Assembly: GCA_963721725.1 (NCBI GenBank)
Contig: CAVRLX010000024.1
Location: 1-64,000, forward strand
DNA: 64,000 bases
Origin: RI-153 sp963721725
GTDB taxonomy: Bacteria; Chloroflexota; Anaerolineae; Caldilineales; Caldilineaceae
Direction: 5' to 3'
Below are positions 1 to 10,203 of this stretch, in pieces. The position numbers and the translations under genes are program-made. Position 1 is the first letter of the stretch. Each line of letters starts with the position of its first letter. Below the pieces are notes generated by a model, which worked only from the letters and a program-made list of their open reading frames with translations, made no database searches and was not told the DNA's origin.

Positions 1-1439
1 AAAGTGCATCCTGGGTGAGTTGTGTGCCAAGGATGCGCACACAGCCCGCTTTTCTTGGGGCAAAGGTAAAGTCTATCCAGCCGCTGGCAGGCTGTTCGTA
101 GCCAGAGAAACTGAGAATCGGCTGCCAGTTGCCCAGTTCAGCAAAGCGAGCCACATCGGGATTACACGTGCGGTTAGCGGCAGCATCGTTCACCGAGGAA
201 AGTAACACAAAGTCTGAGGGAAAGCTCAGCGTGCTGCCGGGACTGACCCGATTGGTCCTGGGTAGGACTCGGATTCCGCTGATGCTCTCTTCACTGCCTA
301 AAATGACCGCCGCCCACTCTGCGCTGTTCAGATGTTCACTATGTGGACGACTGCTCCACACCGTCTCGCTATTGTTGTCTACGAGAAACGACGACAACCA
401 CTTCGGCTCTATCTGCGATGACACCGCTACTCGAGCCGGGGCAATGCGGCTATCGTTGGCATAAACCCCTATTTCGCTAAGTTGGAGATAGCGGTTGCCA
501 AAGTCATCCTGGGTGAGTTGTGTGCCAAGGATGCGCACACAGCCCGCATTTCTTGGGGCAAAGGTGAAGTCTATCCAGCCGCTGGCAGGCTGTTCGTAGC
601 CAGAGAAACTGAGAATCGGCTGCCAGTTGCCCAGTTCAGCAAGGCGAGCCGCATCGGGATTACACGTGCGGTTAGCGGCAGCATCGTTCACCGAGGAAAG
701 TAACACAAAGTCTGAGGGAAAGCTCAGCGTGCTGCCGGGACTGACCCGATTGGTCCTGGGTAGGACTCGGATTCCGCTGATGCTCTCTTCACTGCCCAAA
801 ATGACCGCCGCCCACTCTGCGCTGTTCAGATGTTCACTATGTGGACGACTGCTCCACACCGTCTCGCTATTGTTGTCTACGAGAAACGACGACAACCACT
901 TCGGCTCTATCTGCGATGACACCGCTACTCGAGCCGGGGTGATGCGGTTATCGTTGGCATAAACCTCGATTTCGCTAAGTTGGAGATAGCGGTTGCCGAA
1001 GAGTCATCCTGGGTGAGTTGTGTGCCAAGGATGCGCACACAGCCCGCTTTTCTTGGGGCAAAGGTGAAGTCTATCCAGCCGCTGGCAGGCTGTTCATAGC
1101 CAGAGAAGCTGAGAATCGGCTGCCAGTTGCCCAGTTCAGCAAAGCGAGCCACATCGGGATTACACGTGCGGTTAGCGGCAGCATCGTTCACCGAGGAAAG
1201 TAACACAAAGTCTGAGGGAAAGCTCAGCGTGCTGCCGGGACTGACCCGATTGGTCCTGGGTAGGACTCGGATTCCGCTGATGCTCTCTTCACTGCCTAAA
1301 ATGACCGCCGCCCACTCTGCGCTGTTCAGATGTTCACTATGTGGACGACTGCTCCACACCGTCTCGCTATTGTTGTCTACGAGAAACGACGACAACCACT
1401 TCGGCTCTATCTGCGATGACACCGCTACTCGAGCCGGGG
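1..1439. repeat. Three tandem 498-bp repeats
   Basis: The motif catcctgggtgagttg recurs at 7, 505 and 1005. The copies are 498 bp apart (166 codons), except that the middle unit is 500 bp because of two extra bases near 1003. Copy 3 ends at about 1439 where the Thr-Pro linker starts. The copies differ at only a handful of positions, so they are either recently duplicated or kept alike by gene conversion. The array continues past the left edge, so the full copy number is unknown. Confidence 0.9.
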
Positions 1440-1482
1440 TCAGCGCTGTGACAGTTGCCGTGGGTGTGGGCGTCTCTGTCAC
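925..1482 (-). CDS. Open segment of gene A: third copy of the 166-residue repeat
   Basis: This stretch is open for 185 codons and shows one complete discoidin-like repeat following a short Thr-Pro stretch (TETPTPTATVTALTPARVAV). The last ~20 residues are out of frame: two extra C residues (on the minus strand) near 1003, relative to the equivalent place in the middle repeat, turn the expected DDFGNRYLQLSEI into a different sequence ending at 925. Its ATG at 1482 lies inside the linker and is unlikely to be a real start. Treat it as part of gene A rather than as a separate gene. Confidence 0.5.
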   Translation of the reverse strand: MTETPTPTATVTALTPARVAVSSQIEPKWLSSFLVDNNSETVWSSRPHSEHLNSAEWAAVILGSEESISGIRVLPRTNRVSPGSTLSFPSDFVLLSSVNDAAANRTCNPDVARFAELGNWQPILSFSGYEQPASGWIDFTFAPRKAGCVRILGTQLTQDDSSATAISNLAKSRFMPTITASPRLE

Positions 1483-2680
1483 CGTTGCCGTGGGTGTTGA
1501 CGTAAATGTGGTCGTGTTTGTAGCTGTGGCTGTATCTGTCGGCGATGGCGTGGGGGTATGCGTAGGTGTTGGCGTACTGGTAGGTGTCCATGTCGGTGTA
1601 TAAGACGGAGTGAACGTGAAGGTTGATGTGTGCGTCGGCGTCTCTGTTGGAGTGTAAGAAGGCGTTTGCGTCGTAGTGGGCGTTGGCGTACTTGTTGGCG
1701 TACTTGTTAGCGTACTTGTCCGGGTAGGCGTCCAGGTAGCCGTGGCGTGTTTGTCGGCGTATTAGTCGGCGTATAGAGACGCGGTGCTTGTCGGGGTAGG
1801 TGTCCAGGTAAGTGTCGGTGTATAAGACGGGCGTATTGGATGGCGTGTGCGACGGCGTGTTTGTCGGTGTTGGTGTGGATGTTGGCGGTGTGTGCTGGTT
1901 GGTGTTTTCGTCAACGTCGGCGTGTGGGTCAGTGTACGAGTAGGTGTTGATGTATTCGTCGGTGTCTTGGTCGGCGTTAGTGTGTAGGTTGGTGTGTATG
2001 TCGATGAAGGTGTCTGGGTTGGTGTATACGTGTTAGACGGTGTGTGCGTTGGTGTTTGCGTCTTGGTCGGTGTGTGTGTGACCGTCGGCGTGTGCGACGG
2101 TGTAGGTGTGAAGGGTGGCGTGTGGGTATTCGTCGGTTTCTTGGTCGGCGTGCGTGTGGATGTTGGCGTGTGCGTCGATGAAGGCGTCGGGGTTGGTGTA
2201 TATGTGTTAGACGGCGTGTATGTTGGCGTCTGCGTCTTGGTCGGTGTGTGCGAAGGTGTATATGTAAACGTCGGCGTTTTTGTCGGTGTAAATGTTGATG
2301 TTGGCGTTTTCGTGGGCGTGGGGGTTTGCGTCGGCGTGGGCGTTGATGAAGGCGTCCGGGTCGGTGTATAGGTACTAGATGGCGTGTACGTTGGAGTCTG
2401 CGTCTTGGTTGGTGTGTATGTGACCGTCGGTGTATGGGTCGGCGTGTTTGTCGGGGTAGGTGTCCAGGTAAGTGTCGGCGTAGGTGATGGTGTATTCGAG
2501 GGCGTGTGCGACGGCGTCCATGTCGGTGTTGGTGTATGGGACGGCGTGTGCGTTGGGGTGGGCGTATGTGTATAGGTTGGTGTATGGGTCGGCGTGTGCG
2601 TGGTCGTTGGTGTTGACGTGGGAGTCGGTGTATGGGTTGGGGTATAGGTGGGTGTGAATGTCGCTGTAATCGTCGGCGCT
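1440..2680. repeat. Thr-Pro low-complexity coding repeat (gene A linker)
   Basis: On the minus strand this ~1.2 kb encodes repeating TPTxTPT units (for example TPTHTPTPTWTPSHTPSNTP). On the plus strand it reads as valine-glycine-rich nonsense. Such linkers are common in exported Chloroflexota proteins and are thought to be extended stalks. Imperfect 6-12-bp periodicity makes the stretch prone to slippage, and several frame breaks cluster here (about 1740-1890). Confidence 0.85.
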
Positions 2681-3132
2681 TCACCACTGGCACTCAGATC
2701 GACACGCGTCGAGGCCCAGCTATCGCGCCAGGTGAAGACGGGGGAGGCGGTTGCTTCAATGCCGTTGACAAAGAAGCGCACTGTCTCGCCAGTTGCCATG
2801 CCGGGCGTTGTGCTGCCGCCCACCGTCTCGACACCGTAGATGTACATAAGCGGATACTCGCCAGCCGTCGTCACCATTGTGCAGCCCGCGGTGACGTTAT
2901 CCCGGTTGCGGGCTTCGATCAGAGTGCCTACGGGTGCGGCAGCCGCATTCAGGCTACCATTGCCGTAGACGAACGTGAATTTCTGCGTCTCAGCCACATC
3001 TGGACAGGTTTGCGTCGCCATCACCGAGCCTGGGGATGAGAAAAGTCCCCATCCCCAGGCCACGAACGTTCCGACAAAGAGAGCTAGTTTTACCACACTT
3101 TTCAGAGAGGATCTGCGCCACATAACACACTC

Positions 3133-3456
3133 CTACCGATTGGTATAGGGCAGATAGAGGTCTATTGTACCTGCGCCATCTACAACAAGATCAAGGGCGT
3201 GTGTCAGTTTATCATTCTGCCAGAGGAAGGGGTCCACCAAAGGCACAATCACCCCGTTGACCCGCAGCGTAACTGGCTCATCGCTGAGAAAGCCTGGCAG
3301 CCCATTTTCGATCTCGTCTGCGCCAAAGAGCGTAAGGAATCCATATTCTCCCGGCGTAGTCACAGTGAAACAGCCAGCCACCTCGCCCCGTGGGGTGATG
3401 GCTTCGATCCGAGTGCCGCTGGGCAGTGCCTCCCCATCCGATAGAAAGTTGACCAT
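3133..3456 (-). CDS. Gene B segment 9: C-terminal copy of the C...FTxxY domain
   Basis: This encodes the end of gene B: IEAITPRGEVAGCFTVTT, GEYGFLTLFG, LRVNG and DPFLW align directly with the N-terminal domain of gene A and with the copy at 4050-4314. The beginning of this copy (CAGVEPTPRFTVLYG) lies in another frame just upstream (about 3490-3530). The stop at 3133 is followed within 9 bp by the gene A start, so the two genes are probably co-transcribed. Confidence 0.5.
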   Translation of the reverse strand: MVNFLSDGEALPSGTRIEAITPRGEVAGCFTVTTPGEYGFLTLFGADEIENGLPGFLSDEPVTLRVNGVIVPLVDPFLWQNDKLTHALDLVVDGAGTIDLYLPYTNR

Positions 3457-3507
3457 AGAGGACCGTGAAGCGTGGCGTTGGCTCTACGCCAGCACAGGGA
3501 ACATTGT

Positions 3508-4314
3508 CTATCCCCTCACCGTCAGGCTCCACGGCTGCGGCTGCGGCTGTGACCGGGTAGGTGAGCGTGGCGGCCTCTTTAATCCGAATCGATATCCTTC
3601 ACCCGGCAACATCTCTTTCAAGGTGCTGAAGTTGGGCACGGCTGGATCGTAGATGCGACCCTGACCATCCGCCACTAGAAGCAGTTGACTGCTGATGCTC
3701 TGAAGCGCAGTGGCGATAGGAAGCTTCTCTGACGGCAGATAGCCAACCCAGTTCAGTCCCTTTTGGAGCGGAAGCGGGGTATCTACGGCCAGGGGCACAC
3801 CTTCAATGACCAGGTTGACGCTGGCCCCACCGGTGATCTGAGTATAGTAGCCCTTGCCTGCCTGTATCTCTTTGAGGGAGCGGAAACTGGCGGGCACATT
3901 ACAATCATAGATGCCCATCTGGGCCAGGACAATGCAGTACTTCCCGGCAATGGATTGAAGCACAATCTCAATCAGCGGCACAGGGGGTTGCATGCGTGTC
4001 GAGATCAAATTCCAGTTTGGACGGAGTAACAGATATTGATCCTCGGTCTCCCCGGCAGCCAGATCGACCTTATGATGGGTTTTGTCGTCGTGCCAGACAA
4101 AGAGCGGCGTGGGCACGGCCATGACGCCATTGACCCGGAAGATCACCGGTTCGCCATCGCGCATGCCTGGAATGGTGGTATTGCCGCTGGTGTTCTCGCC
4201 ATAGATGGGCATAAAGCCATACTGCCCGGCTGTCTCCACCACGAAGCAGCCCACCACATCGCCGCGCGGATTCTCGGCGGTGACAATTGTGCCCGCGGAG
4301 CGCTGGCTGTCCAA
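3508..4314 (-). CDS. Gene B segment 8: C...FTxxY domain and WNLIS-type domain
   Basis: The 5' part is copy A of the ~100-residue domain also present in gene A (VVGCFVVETAGQYGFMPIYG and FRVNG). It is followed by two related units beginning RPNWNLISTRM and KGLNWVGYLP, each containing a 'Y(D/)P..(F)xSLKE(I/M)xxGxGY' pattern; such WNLIS-type modules are frequent in exported Chloroflexota proteins. The frame breaks near 3570, beyond which the C-terminal copy B begins. No enzymatic motif is seen. Confidence 0.5.
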   Translation of the reverse strand: MDSQRSAGTIVTAENPRGDVVGCFVVETAGQYGFMPIYGENTSGNTTIPGMRDGEPVIFRVNGVMAVPTPLFVWHDDKTHHKVDLAAGETEDQYLLLRPNWNLISTRMQPPVPLIEIVLQSIAGKYCIVLAQMGIYDCNVPASFRSLKEIQAGKGYYTQITGGASVNLVIEGVPLAVDTPLPLQKGLNWVGYLPSEKLPIATALQSISSQLLLVADGQGRIYDPAVPNFSTLKEMLPGEGYRFGLKRPPRSPTRSQPQPQPWSLTVRG

Positions 4315-6264
4315 CGATGGTCACCGCGTTGTAGGCAATGGTGAACGATGGGGTATTGGTTGCCCCACAGGTGGTGATGCGCGGCTGTGTGATCTCTTCC
4401 AGGGCGATTTCGTTGAGGATGGCCCCGGTGGTGGCCCCGTCTGATCGGCGTACCGCCACGGTGACACTGCCGTCGGCATAGCTCTCTTTGGGTAGCGTGA
4501 CACGCTGTGTATTGCGCTGTCCGGCAATGAGGGTAAAGTCGCCGCTGAGTGGGATCACATCATCCACCCAGATCTGTTGCACCCGATTGTTGCCGCTGCC
4601 CTGGAAGAAGCTGAAGTGAACCTGATAGGCTTTGGCCGGATTAAGGGCATCGAACTGATAACGCATCTGGTTGCCCGCCTGATTCTCGCGCAGGCTCTGA
4701 TAGGGCAGGGTTCCCCACGGAGACTGCTTCACCCCGTCCAACCAGCCGTAGGGGCGAGCGCTGCTGGGATATTTTGGATCATTCGTCCCGCCAGCGTCGG
4801 CATAGCGGTAATCCACATCCACCGATCCGATCTGATTGACCAGCGCACCGCCCGTGTCATCCACGCTCACCGTGACCTCAATGCTGCGGTCGGCGTAGAA
4901 GGCCGGATCGAGCAGGAGCGAAAGATTCTGTACCTCTCCATTGCCCAGATCGACCGGCCCGGCGATCTCTTCGCCGTCCACGCTCATCCGCTGCTGACGG
5001 CCTGCGTTCTGCTTGCACTCATAGAGCACCAGATCCAGATGATAGAAATGACCGGGCTGAAGGTGATCAAAGCGATAGGTAACCTTGCCCGATCGGATCG
5101 CGGCGGAAGGTCTGGTGAGCGGCATCACCACAGTTGCCCGTTTCATCCGGATCGCCGCTCTCCACCACGCCGAAGCCCTGCGCCTGGCTGTAGGCAGTGT
5201 CGCCAGCCCCGCCACTGTCCACCGCCAGCGGAGAGGCAAAGCCCACGTAGACATCCAGCCAGCGGTCGTTGTTGCTCTCGTCGAATTCGTTGACTGCTGT
5301 TGTCGCGGTCCCCGCGCAGGAAGATGCGATGCAGCCCTGGCTCTGTGGGCGTCCACGTAAAGGTGACCGTGCCGTTGCCGTTGGCGAGCCACGTTGTTCA
5401 GACGTTGGTTTGCCAGTGACGAACCGCCGCCGTCGGGGTTGCCGCGATAAAGGGCGACAGTCTGCCCACCGGCGGCAGTCTGCCCACCATTGGCAATTTT
5501 GGCGGTGATCTGTACCGCTTCGCCCACCAGCGGCTCTCCGTTGGAAAGGGTCAGTTCGCCGAATCTTGAGATCGGGCCGGGTGAGAATGGTCAAGTTGGC
5601 CGCTTTGTTGTTGTTGGCCTCGTCGGTCTCCGCCACGCGGTTGAAAGGGATCGACCGAGGCCGTCACACTCATCGGCCCGGTGAAGCCCAGCGTGTTCCA
5701 GGCGAAAGGGGCAGGAACGAGCCTTGCCCGCAGGTTCGATGTTGGAGACAAAGGTGCTGCCGATGTATTGCGGCGTGCTGCGTGTTGCGTGTTGCGTGGC
5801 GTAGTACGAGACGGTGAGCGGGCCGCTGTCTGCCTTGCCGCCGTTGGTGACGGTGGCGTTGAGCGGCACGTTTGCGCCTTCGGTGGGCGTGCCAGCCAGT
5901 GCGAAGCTGGGTGTCAAGTTCAATGGTACGGTTGCGCTCAATCACCATGTTGGTGAGCAGCACCTGCCCCGGCTTGGAGAGGTAGACTTTGACTTCGACG
6001 TCTTTGTCGCCAGTGCCGCTGACATAGGGCGCAAAGGCTGCGGCCAGCGTATTCGTGACGGAAAGTAACCGCTGTTGTGCGATCGATTGGGTCTGCTTCC
6101 CAATCCCAAGTGCCATTGTCGCCTACATCGAGTTTGAAGGTCACATCGCCGCTGCCCACTCCGCAGACCAGTGCTTCCAGTGAAGCCGCTGTCCACACCC
6201 CGGCGGGAACACGCAGCGTGGTGGTCATCTCCCCGGCAGCCAGCGAAGTCGAGTTTATGACCAT
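4070..6264 (-). CDS. Gene B segment 7: CARDB domains and malectin-like pair (several frames)
   Basis: Fragments in different frames join into CARDB domains (NVPLNATVTNGGKADSGPLT; then, after removing one base near 5560, LKIGELTLSNGEPLVGEAVQ and AKIANGGQTAAGGQT). Two related ~140-residue beta-sandwich domains with a malectin-like look follow (LDLVLYECKQNAGRQQRMSV and VHFSFFQGSGNNRVQQIWVD). The paired domains suggest carbohydrate binding, by resemblance only. The region also encodes ATQHATRSTPQ from an ACACGCAACACGC-type DNA repeat near 5780. Confidence 0.45.
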
Positions 6265-7339
6265 ACTGGATATGGTAGATAAACTATGGCAGATGTTGAC
6301 TTGGGTAGATTAAAGCGTGCATTGCGATAATGCAAGTCTGCTCAACGCGATATAACATTTCAATTTCTTGTACTTGCGGTAGGTGTGAGTTGTGCCAGAT
6401 TTTGATTCACAGTATTCAATTCGAATACGACCCATACCACCTTGCCCACCTGAGACAGATCCTGAACCGCCTCCTCTTCCACCATTAGCCAGTACCCGGT
6501 TCGAACCAGAATCTGATAGCACGCCGCTTGGATCATGAATGAGCCACCTGCACCTCCGCCTCCCGCCATAAGCCTTCCGCACCGTTGTACTGGGCCTCCT
6601 AGTCCACTCGAGCCGGTAGCAGAGATAGAGCCATTCACGGTTAACTGTTTCAAACATCGCATAATATACCACCACCATTTCCTCCGTATCCACCAGGGTT
6701 CCATGCCAACTGTCACCTGGCGCACCGCCTTCCACCACCACCACCAAATAGAATGTTCTTAGACAATCTAGGATCGCCAACTGACAGACCCACCTTGCGA
6801 GGAACCACCATGACGCAGTACCGAACCCGAGGTAGCTTACCGCCACCTCCTGCACCGCCATTACGGTCACAGTTCCATCCACCACCACCACCATTACCAT
6901 TTGGACCTGCAGAACGTGCATCGCGACCACTGGCGATGCCTTCTCCTGGCCTGACACGCCACAAGGACCTCCCGGAGGTCCAGTTTATACGATACCGCCC
7001 CAAGATACCCACAACCATCTGCAGAAATTTGACCGGTTACTGGTCATAGTTCCACTGCACATAACAGCAAAGATTCCACCCCAATCACCATTCCATCTGC
7101 TCAAGAGGTGTCACAGTTCCTGTAACATTGACAAGTCGAGTATTGAGGTACACGCAGAATTTGCGCTTTTTCATTTCCACCATTCGACACATAGGTATAT
7201 TTGAGTGGTTTCTCTAGCACAAATGTCCCGCTGCCTGTGAAATCGGACAGCTGCCTTATTCAATTCCCAATTGTCCAGAGCCTGCTACCTCGGGTCTGGT
7301 GAATCAGAACTACGTCGCCAGGGTTGAATTCGCCAGACG
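6250..7339 (-). pseudogene. Gene B segment 6: glycine-rich domain with dense frame breaks
   Basis: No long frame survives here, but fragments in all three minus frames read as one domain: GEFNPGDVVLIHQTRG, SDFTGSGTFVLEKPLKYTY, then NGGGGGWNCDRNGGAGGGG, TVNGSISATGSSGLGG, LMAGGGGAGGSFMIQ, NGGRGGGSGSVSGGQGG and GRIRIEYCES. This is the usual order of glycine-rich repeat domains in large exported proteins. About eight or more frame changes occur within 1.1 kb, the densest in the window. Confidence 0.5.
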
Positions 7340-8344
7340 TCATGTCTGTCTGTGACCGAGATGCATGTCGAATCCTTGGTTCCATTGACGCTCCCAACGC
7401 CAGAGCCATTTGTCATCATCCAGATTTCCACTGCCGGGCATCACACCATCCCGACCATCACCGAACATATCGGCAGAGGCCGTGCCTTCACTGAAATCAG
7501 TCGCCACAGCACCAACACCTTGAAGCACGGAATTGTTGTCATACACCTTCACCGGGTGCAGACTAGCCGCATCGGGTCCCAGCGCATGGGTATAGGTGAT
7601 CCAATCTCCCTGGCTATGATCCCCCACCACCCACACCTCCACATCCAGCGGACGGTCCACCACGGTGCGGGCGTAGGCGTCGCCGGTCAGCGGCTCAATC
7701 GTTCCATTCACCTGCACGGTGTAGAGCGGATGGGCCGGGTCGCTGGTGCGCAGGGTTACGGTTCCCGTGTAGGGGCCAGTGGGCAGGGTGCGGGTGTCCA
7801 GGGTCAGTTCGTAGGTTGCCACATCGCCCAGGCTCAGCGGCTTGCTGCCCGTTTGTGTAACGCTCAGCCCCGGCGAGCCAGCGACATAGCCCAGCAGATC
7901 CAGCGCGCCCACACTTGCCAGCGAAACGCGCTGATTGAGCACCTCGCCCTGGGTAACCGTGCCGAAGTTCCAAAGCGCGGCGTCGCTGTCTGCCGTGGGC
8001 CGTGGATCTTCGGCAAAACTATTCAGCGGACGCGCCGCGCTGTCGATGATGTTGTTCTCGCTGTCGGTCCAGAAGGCAATCAGCAAATTATCGCCATCGG
8101 GCTTGTAATCGGCGGAAAAGTCAGAGACAGACCAGTTGACAGCCACCGTGGTTGGCCCGGCGGGGAAGTCCAATGTTTGAGACTTCTCCAGCACCAGTTT
8201 GCCATCGGAGACGAAATTGAGATGCAAATGCCCCTCTTTGATGGTGGTGGGATGCGGGCTGTTGACCACCAGATTGGTTGTGTTGGTGCCGCTGCTGTTG
8301 AAGGGTGCGTCAGCCACAATCTGCACCGCCAGCCCTGCCAGCAT
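7340..8344 (-). CDS. Gene B segment 5: Ig-like region with DUF1573-like repeat
   Basis: The open segment encodes beta-rich sequence including 'ALWNFGTVTQGEVLNQRVSL' and 'PTGPYTGTVTLRTSDPAHPL', which resemble the DUF1573/ASPM-type Ig folds found in exported proteins. It then enters 'FGDGRDG', the usual start of a glycine-rich region in related large proteins. The frame degrades after about 7440. No catalytic motif is visible. Confidence 0.5.
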   Translation of the reverse strand: MLAGLAVQIVADAPFNSSGTNTTNLVVNSPHPTTIKEGHLHLNFVSDGKLVLEKSQTLDFPAGPTTVAVNWSVSDFSADYKPDGDNLLIAFWTDSENNIIDSAARPLNSFAEDPRPTADSDAALWNFGTVTQGEVLNQRVSLASVGALDLLGYVAGSPGLSVTQTGSKPLSLGDVATYELTLDTRTLPTGPYTGTVTLRTSDPAHPLYTVQVNGTIEPLTGDAYARTVVDRPLDVEVWVVGDHSQGDWITYTHALGPDAASLHPVKVYDNNSVLQGVGAVATDFSEGTASADMFGDGRDGVMPGSGNLDDDKWLWRWERQWNQGFDMHLGHRQT

Positions 8345-9761
8345 CTTCCCGGCGTGGGGAGCCAGGCTGTCGCCCAGCGCGGGCAGTTGCTACAGGCGTG
8401 ATAAAGCGATGGCTGCCCTGTGGGTCGCTGTAGCTGACCACGATCACAGGCGGCGTGTAAGTTTCGCCGCTGTTGACCGTAAAAGTGAAGGTGTCGCGCG
8501 GGGTCAGGGCCTGCACGGTGAACTTTGCCCCGGCGTCAATTGTGCCGGTGTTGAAGCCCACCTGTACGCCCTGGGCCACGTCCAACGGCAGCGGCGCATG
8601 GTAGTTGCCGCCCAGGTCCAGCACGGCGCTGTTGCCTGCGCCGTCGTTCCAGCGCACGGCGGTGCTGCCCGTGCCCACCACACCAGGGGTCTCTGCCGTG
8701 AAAGTGAAAGTGCGATCCTCGGCTCCGCTGAACTGACCGCCCGCATAGGGTTTGGATCGACTGTTGCCCCAGCCCGTCAGATCCGGCGCTTTGATCAGAC
8801 TGCCCACGGCGACACTGTTGCCAGGGCGCACGCGGCCATTGCCGCCCACGGTGTTGTTGCCAATCGTGGTGGTGTCGTCGGGCGAGTACATGACGGCGTC
8901 AATGCCATAGGCGTCGAAGGTGCCTGTGTTCTCCAGCGCCAGTTTCACCGTCACCAGATCCCCGCTCTTTTCCACTACGTATCCGGCCAGAATCTCCGGC
9001 TGCGGGTGGATCTCCGGGCGCAGATAGCCGTCGGCGCAATGCTTGCTGTCGGCGTGGGCGGCAGGCAGCGCACAGTAGTAGCGAAACTCGGCGCGGTCGT
9101 TGTAGCCGTCGCGGTCGCTGTCCCGGTTGAAGCGGAAGAGGATGCCCGATCCGGATTTGGCTGGCAATGCGCCAATGGAAGTATCGCCAGCATCAGCCTG
9201 GGTCAGGTAGACGTTCCACCAGGCAATGTCCGAGAGGAAGTGCTCAGTCCAGGTGGGGGCACTGGCCCCGCTGAACTCTGGCGTCCACAGGGCGTTGATG
9301 TTGCCGTCGGCGTCGTAGCCTGCCGGGAAGTAGCGGGTCAGCACATCCTCCACTGTCTCCACGCCCCAGGTGGGGATGACGTACTGGTCCACGCTTTCGT
9401 CGCCATCTTCCACGCCGTCCTCAATGAAGACGGTAACGCCGCCGCTGACGGCATCGGTATAGAAGAGTTCATCTGCGCCGTAGCTGAAATTTTCTACCTT
9501 CACCGTCAGCCGCTCGCCCAAGTCAATGCGCTTCATCTGTTCCAGGCTGAGGGGAATGGCATTGGAGGCAAACGTTTTGCTGTTGATCACCCCCGGCGGC
9601 GTGTTGGGGCCCGCCGGGAAGAGATTCTCCAACTTGCCGCCGGTGAATTGTTCCCAGGCCGGGTAGGAAATGGTGGGCAGTTTGTCGTCGCCGATGTAGA
9701 TGTTGAAGACAAGATTGCTCAGTTCACCGCGCGTACTCCGTGCCGGAGTTCTGCACGGCAT
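8310..9761 (-). CDS. Gene B segment 4: CARDB-type adhesion domains
   Basis: This is the longest open segment of gene B (483 codons). It includes the acidic loop RDSDRDGYNDRAEF and immunoglobulin-fold stretches such as 'LVTVKLALENTGTFDAYGID', the hallmark of CARDB/DUF11-like domains on bacterial surfaces. At its 5' end, removing one G near 9728 connects it to NSGTEYARELSNLVFN. At its 3' end, removing one base near 8371 connects ATARAGDSLAPHAGK to the next segment. These repairs read naturally on both sides. Confidence 0.5.
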   Translation of the reverse strand: MPCRTPARSTRGELSNLVFNIYIGDDKLPTISYPAWEQFTGGKLENLFPAGPNTPPGVINSKTFASNAIPLSLEQMKRIDLGERLTVKVENFSYGADELFYTDAVSGGVTVFIEDGVEDGDESVDQYVIPTWGVETVEDVLTRYFPAGYDADGNINALWTPEFSGASAPTWTEHFLSDIAWWNVYLTQADAGDTSIGALPAKSGSGILFRFNRDSDRDGYNDRAEFRYYCALPAAHADSKHCADGYLRPEIHPQPEILAGYVVEKSGDLVTVKLALENTGTFDAYGIDAVMYSPDDTTTIGNNTVGGNGRVRPGNSVAVGSLIKAPDLTGWGNSRSKPYAGGQFSGAEDRTFTFTAETPGVVGTGSTAVRWNDGAGNSAVLDLGGNYHAPLPLDVAQGVQVGFNTGTIDAGAKFTVQALTPRDTFTFTVNSGETYTPPVIVVSYSDPQGSHRFITPVATARAGRQPGSPRREDAGRAGGADCG

Positions 9762-10203
9762 AGCGGAAGGTCAGATCCGCGGCGTGGCTGGAGTCCACGG
9801 CCCAAGCCGTCTCCCAGGTCTGGCCGCTGGTGAAGGCTTCACCCTCGGAAACGGTGTGTTCTTCGTAGACTTCGTGGGTTGTGGTCTGCGAACCGCCCCA
9901 GGATTTGCCGTTGGTCTTGGTTTCAGTTAGTCGGGGTCGGGAGATGGCATAGAGATGTCTTTAAGCCCCTGCGAAAGCAACTTGCCCTGTTGATTGATGA
10001 CTATAATTAATACCGTCTAGATGACGTGGCTATCCCCTGGTAGTTAATATCTTGAGACAGTTTTACTGCATCAACGTCATCCTTGGGTAGATTGGGACAA
10101 CTATTTGCTTTGTTCGAGTAGCAATCTAATTTGGTAGGTGGATACGTTGATTGAGTTTGTAATTCGTCACTTTTAAGCTCTATTAATGTATTCTGTGCCA
10201 GAG

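Larger units (their letters stand above)
1..3123 (-). pseudogene. Gene A: large secreted Thr-Pro-linker protein with tandem discoidin-like repeats (partial, frameshifted)
   Basis: The gene starts at 3123 after a TAGGAG-type ribosome binding site and runs leftward off the window. The first ~37 residues form a signal peptide. Next comes a ~100-residue domain with two cysteines (starting CPDVAETQKFTFVYG), homologous to two domains at the end of the neighbouring gene B. A Thr-Pro repeat linker follows (about 2680 down to 1440). The C-terminal part consists of 166-residue repeats with an F5/8 type C (discoidin)-like look: a conserved 'SSQIEPKWLSSFLVDNNSETVW' type beginning and strand-rich body. 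Frame breaks occur near 1890, 1830, 1790, 1740 and 1003. Removing one or two bases at each restores the repeat pattern, so the gene may be intact in the cell. Inference: exported, surface-bound adhesin or carbohydrate-binding protein. The discoidin assignment is by pattern only. Confidence 0.6.

Noticed and set aside
1994..2575. Plus-strand valine-glycine-rich open frames
   Set aside because: They are the reverse complement of the Thr-Pro repeat coding sequence, have no ribosome binding site, and exist only because the repeat lacks stops on both strands.
1..2680. Possible CRISPR array
   Set aside because: The repeats are either 498-bp coding units or short in-frame Thr-Pro codon repeats; there are no regular spacers and no cas genes.
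6470..6500. GGTTCGAACC-like tRNA T-loop sequence
   Set aside because: No acceptor or anticodon stem can be formed around it; it lies in the coding sequence of gene B.
8199..9833. A 544-codon plus-strand open frame
   Set aside because: It is antisense to gene B, where the minus strand has clear CARDB and calcium-loop sequence; the plus-strand translation has no domain and unnatural composition.
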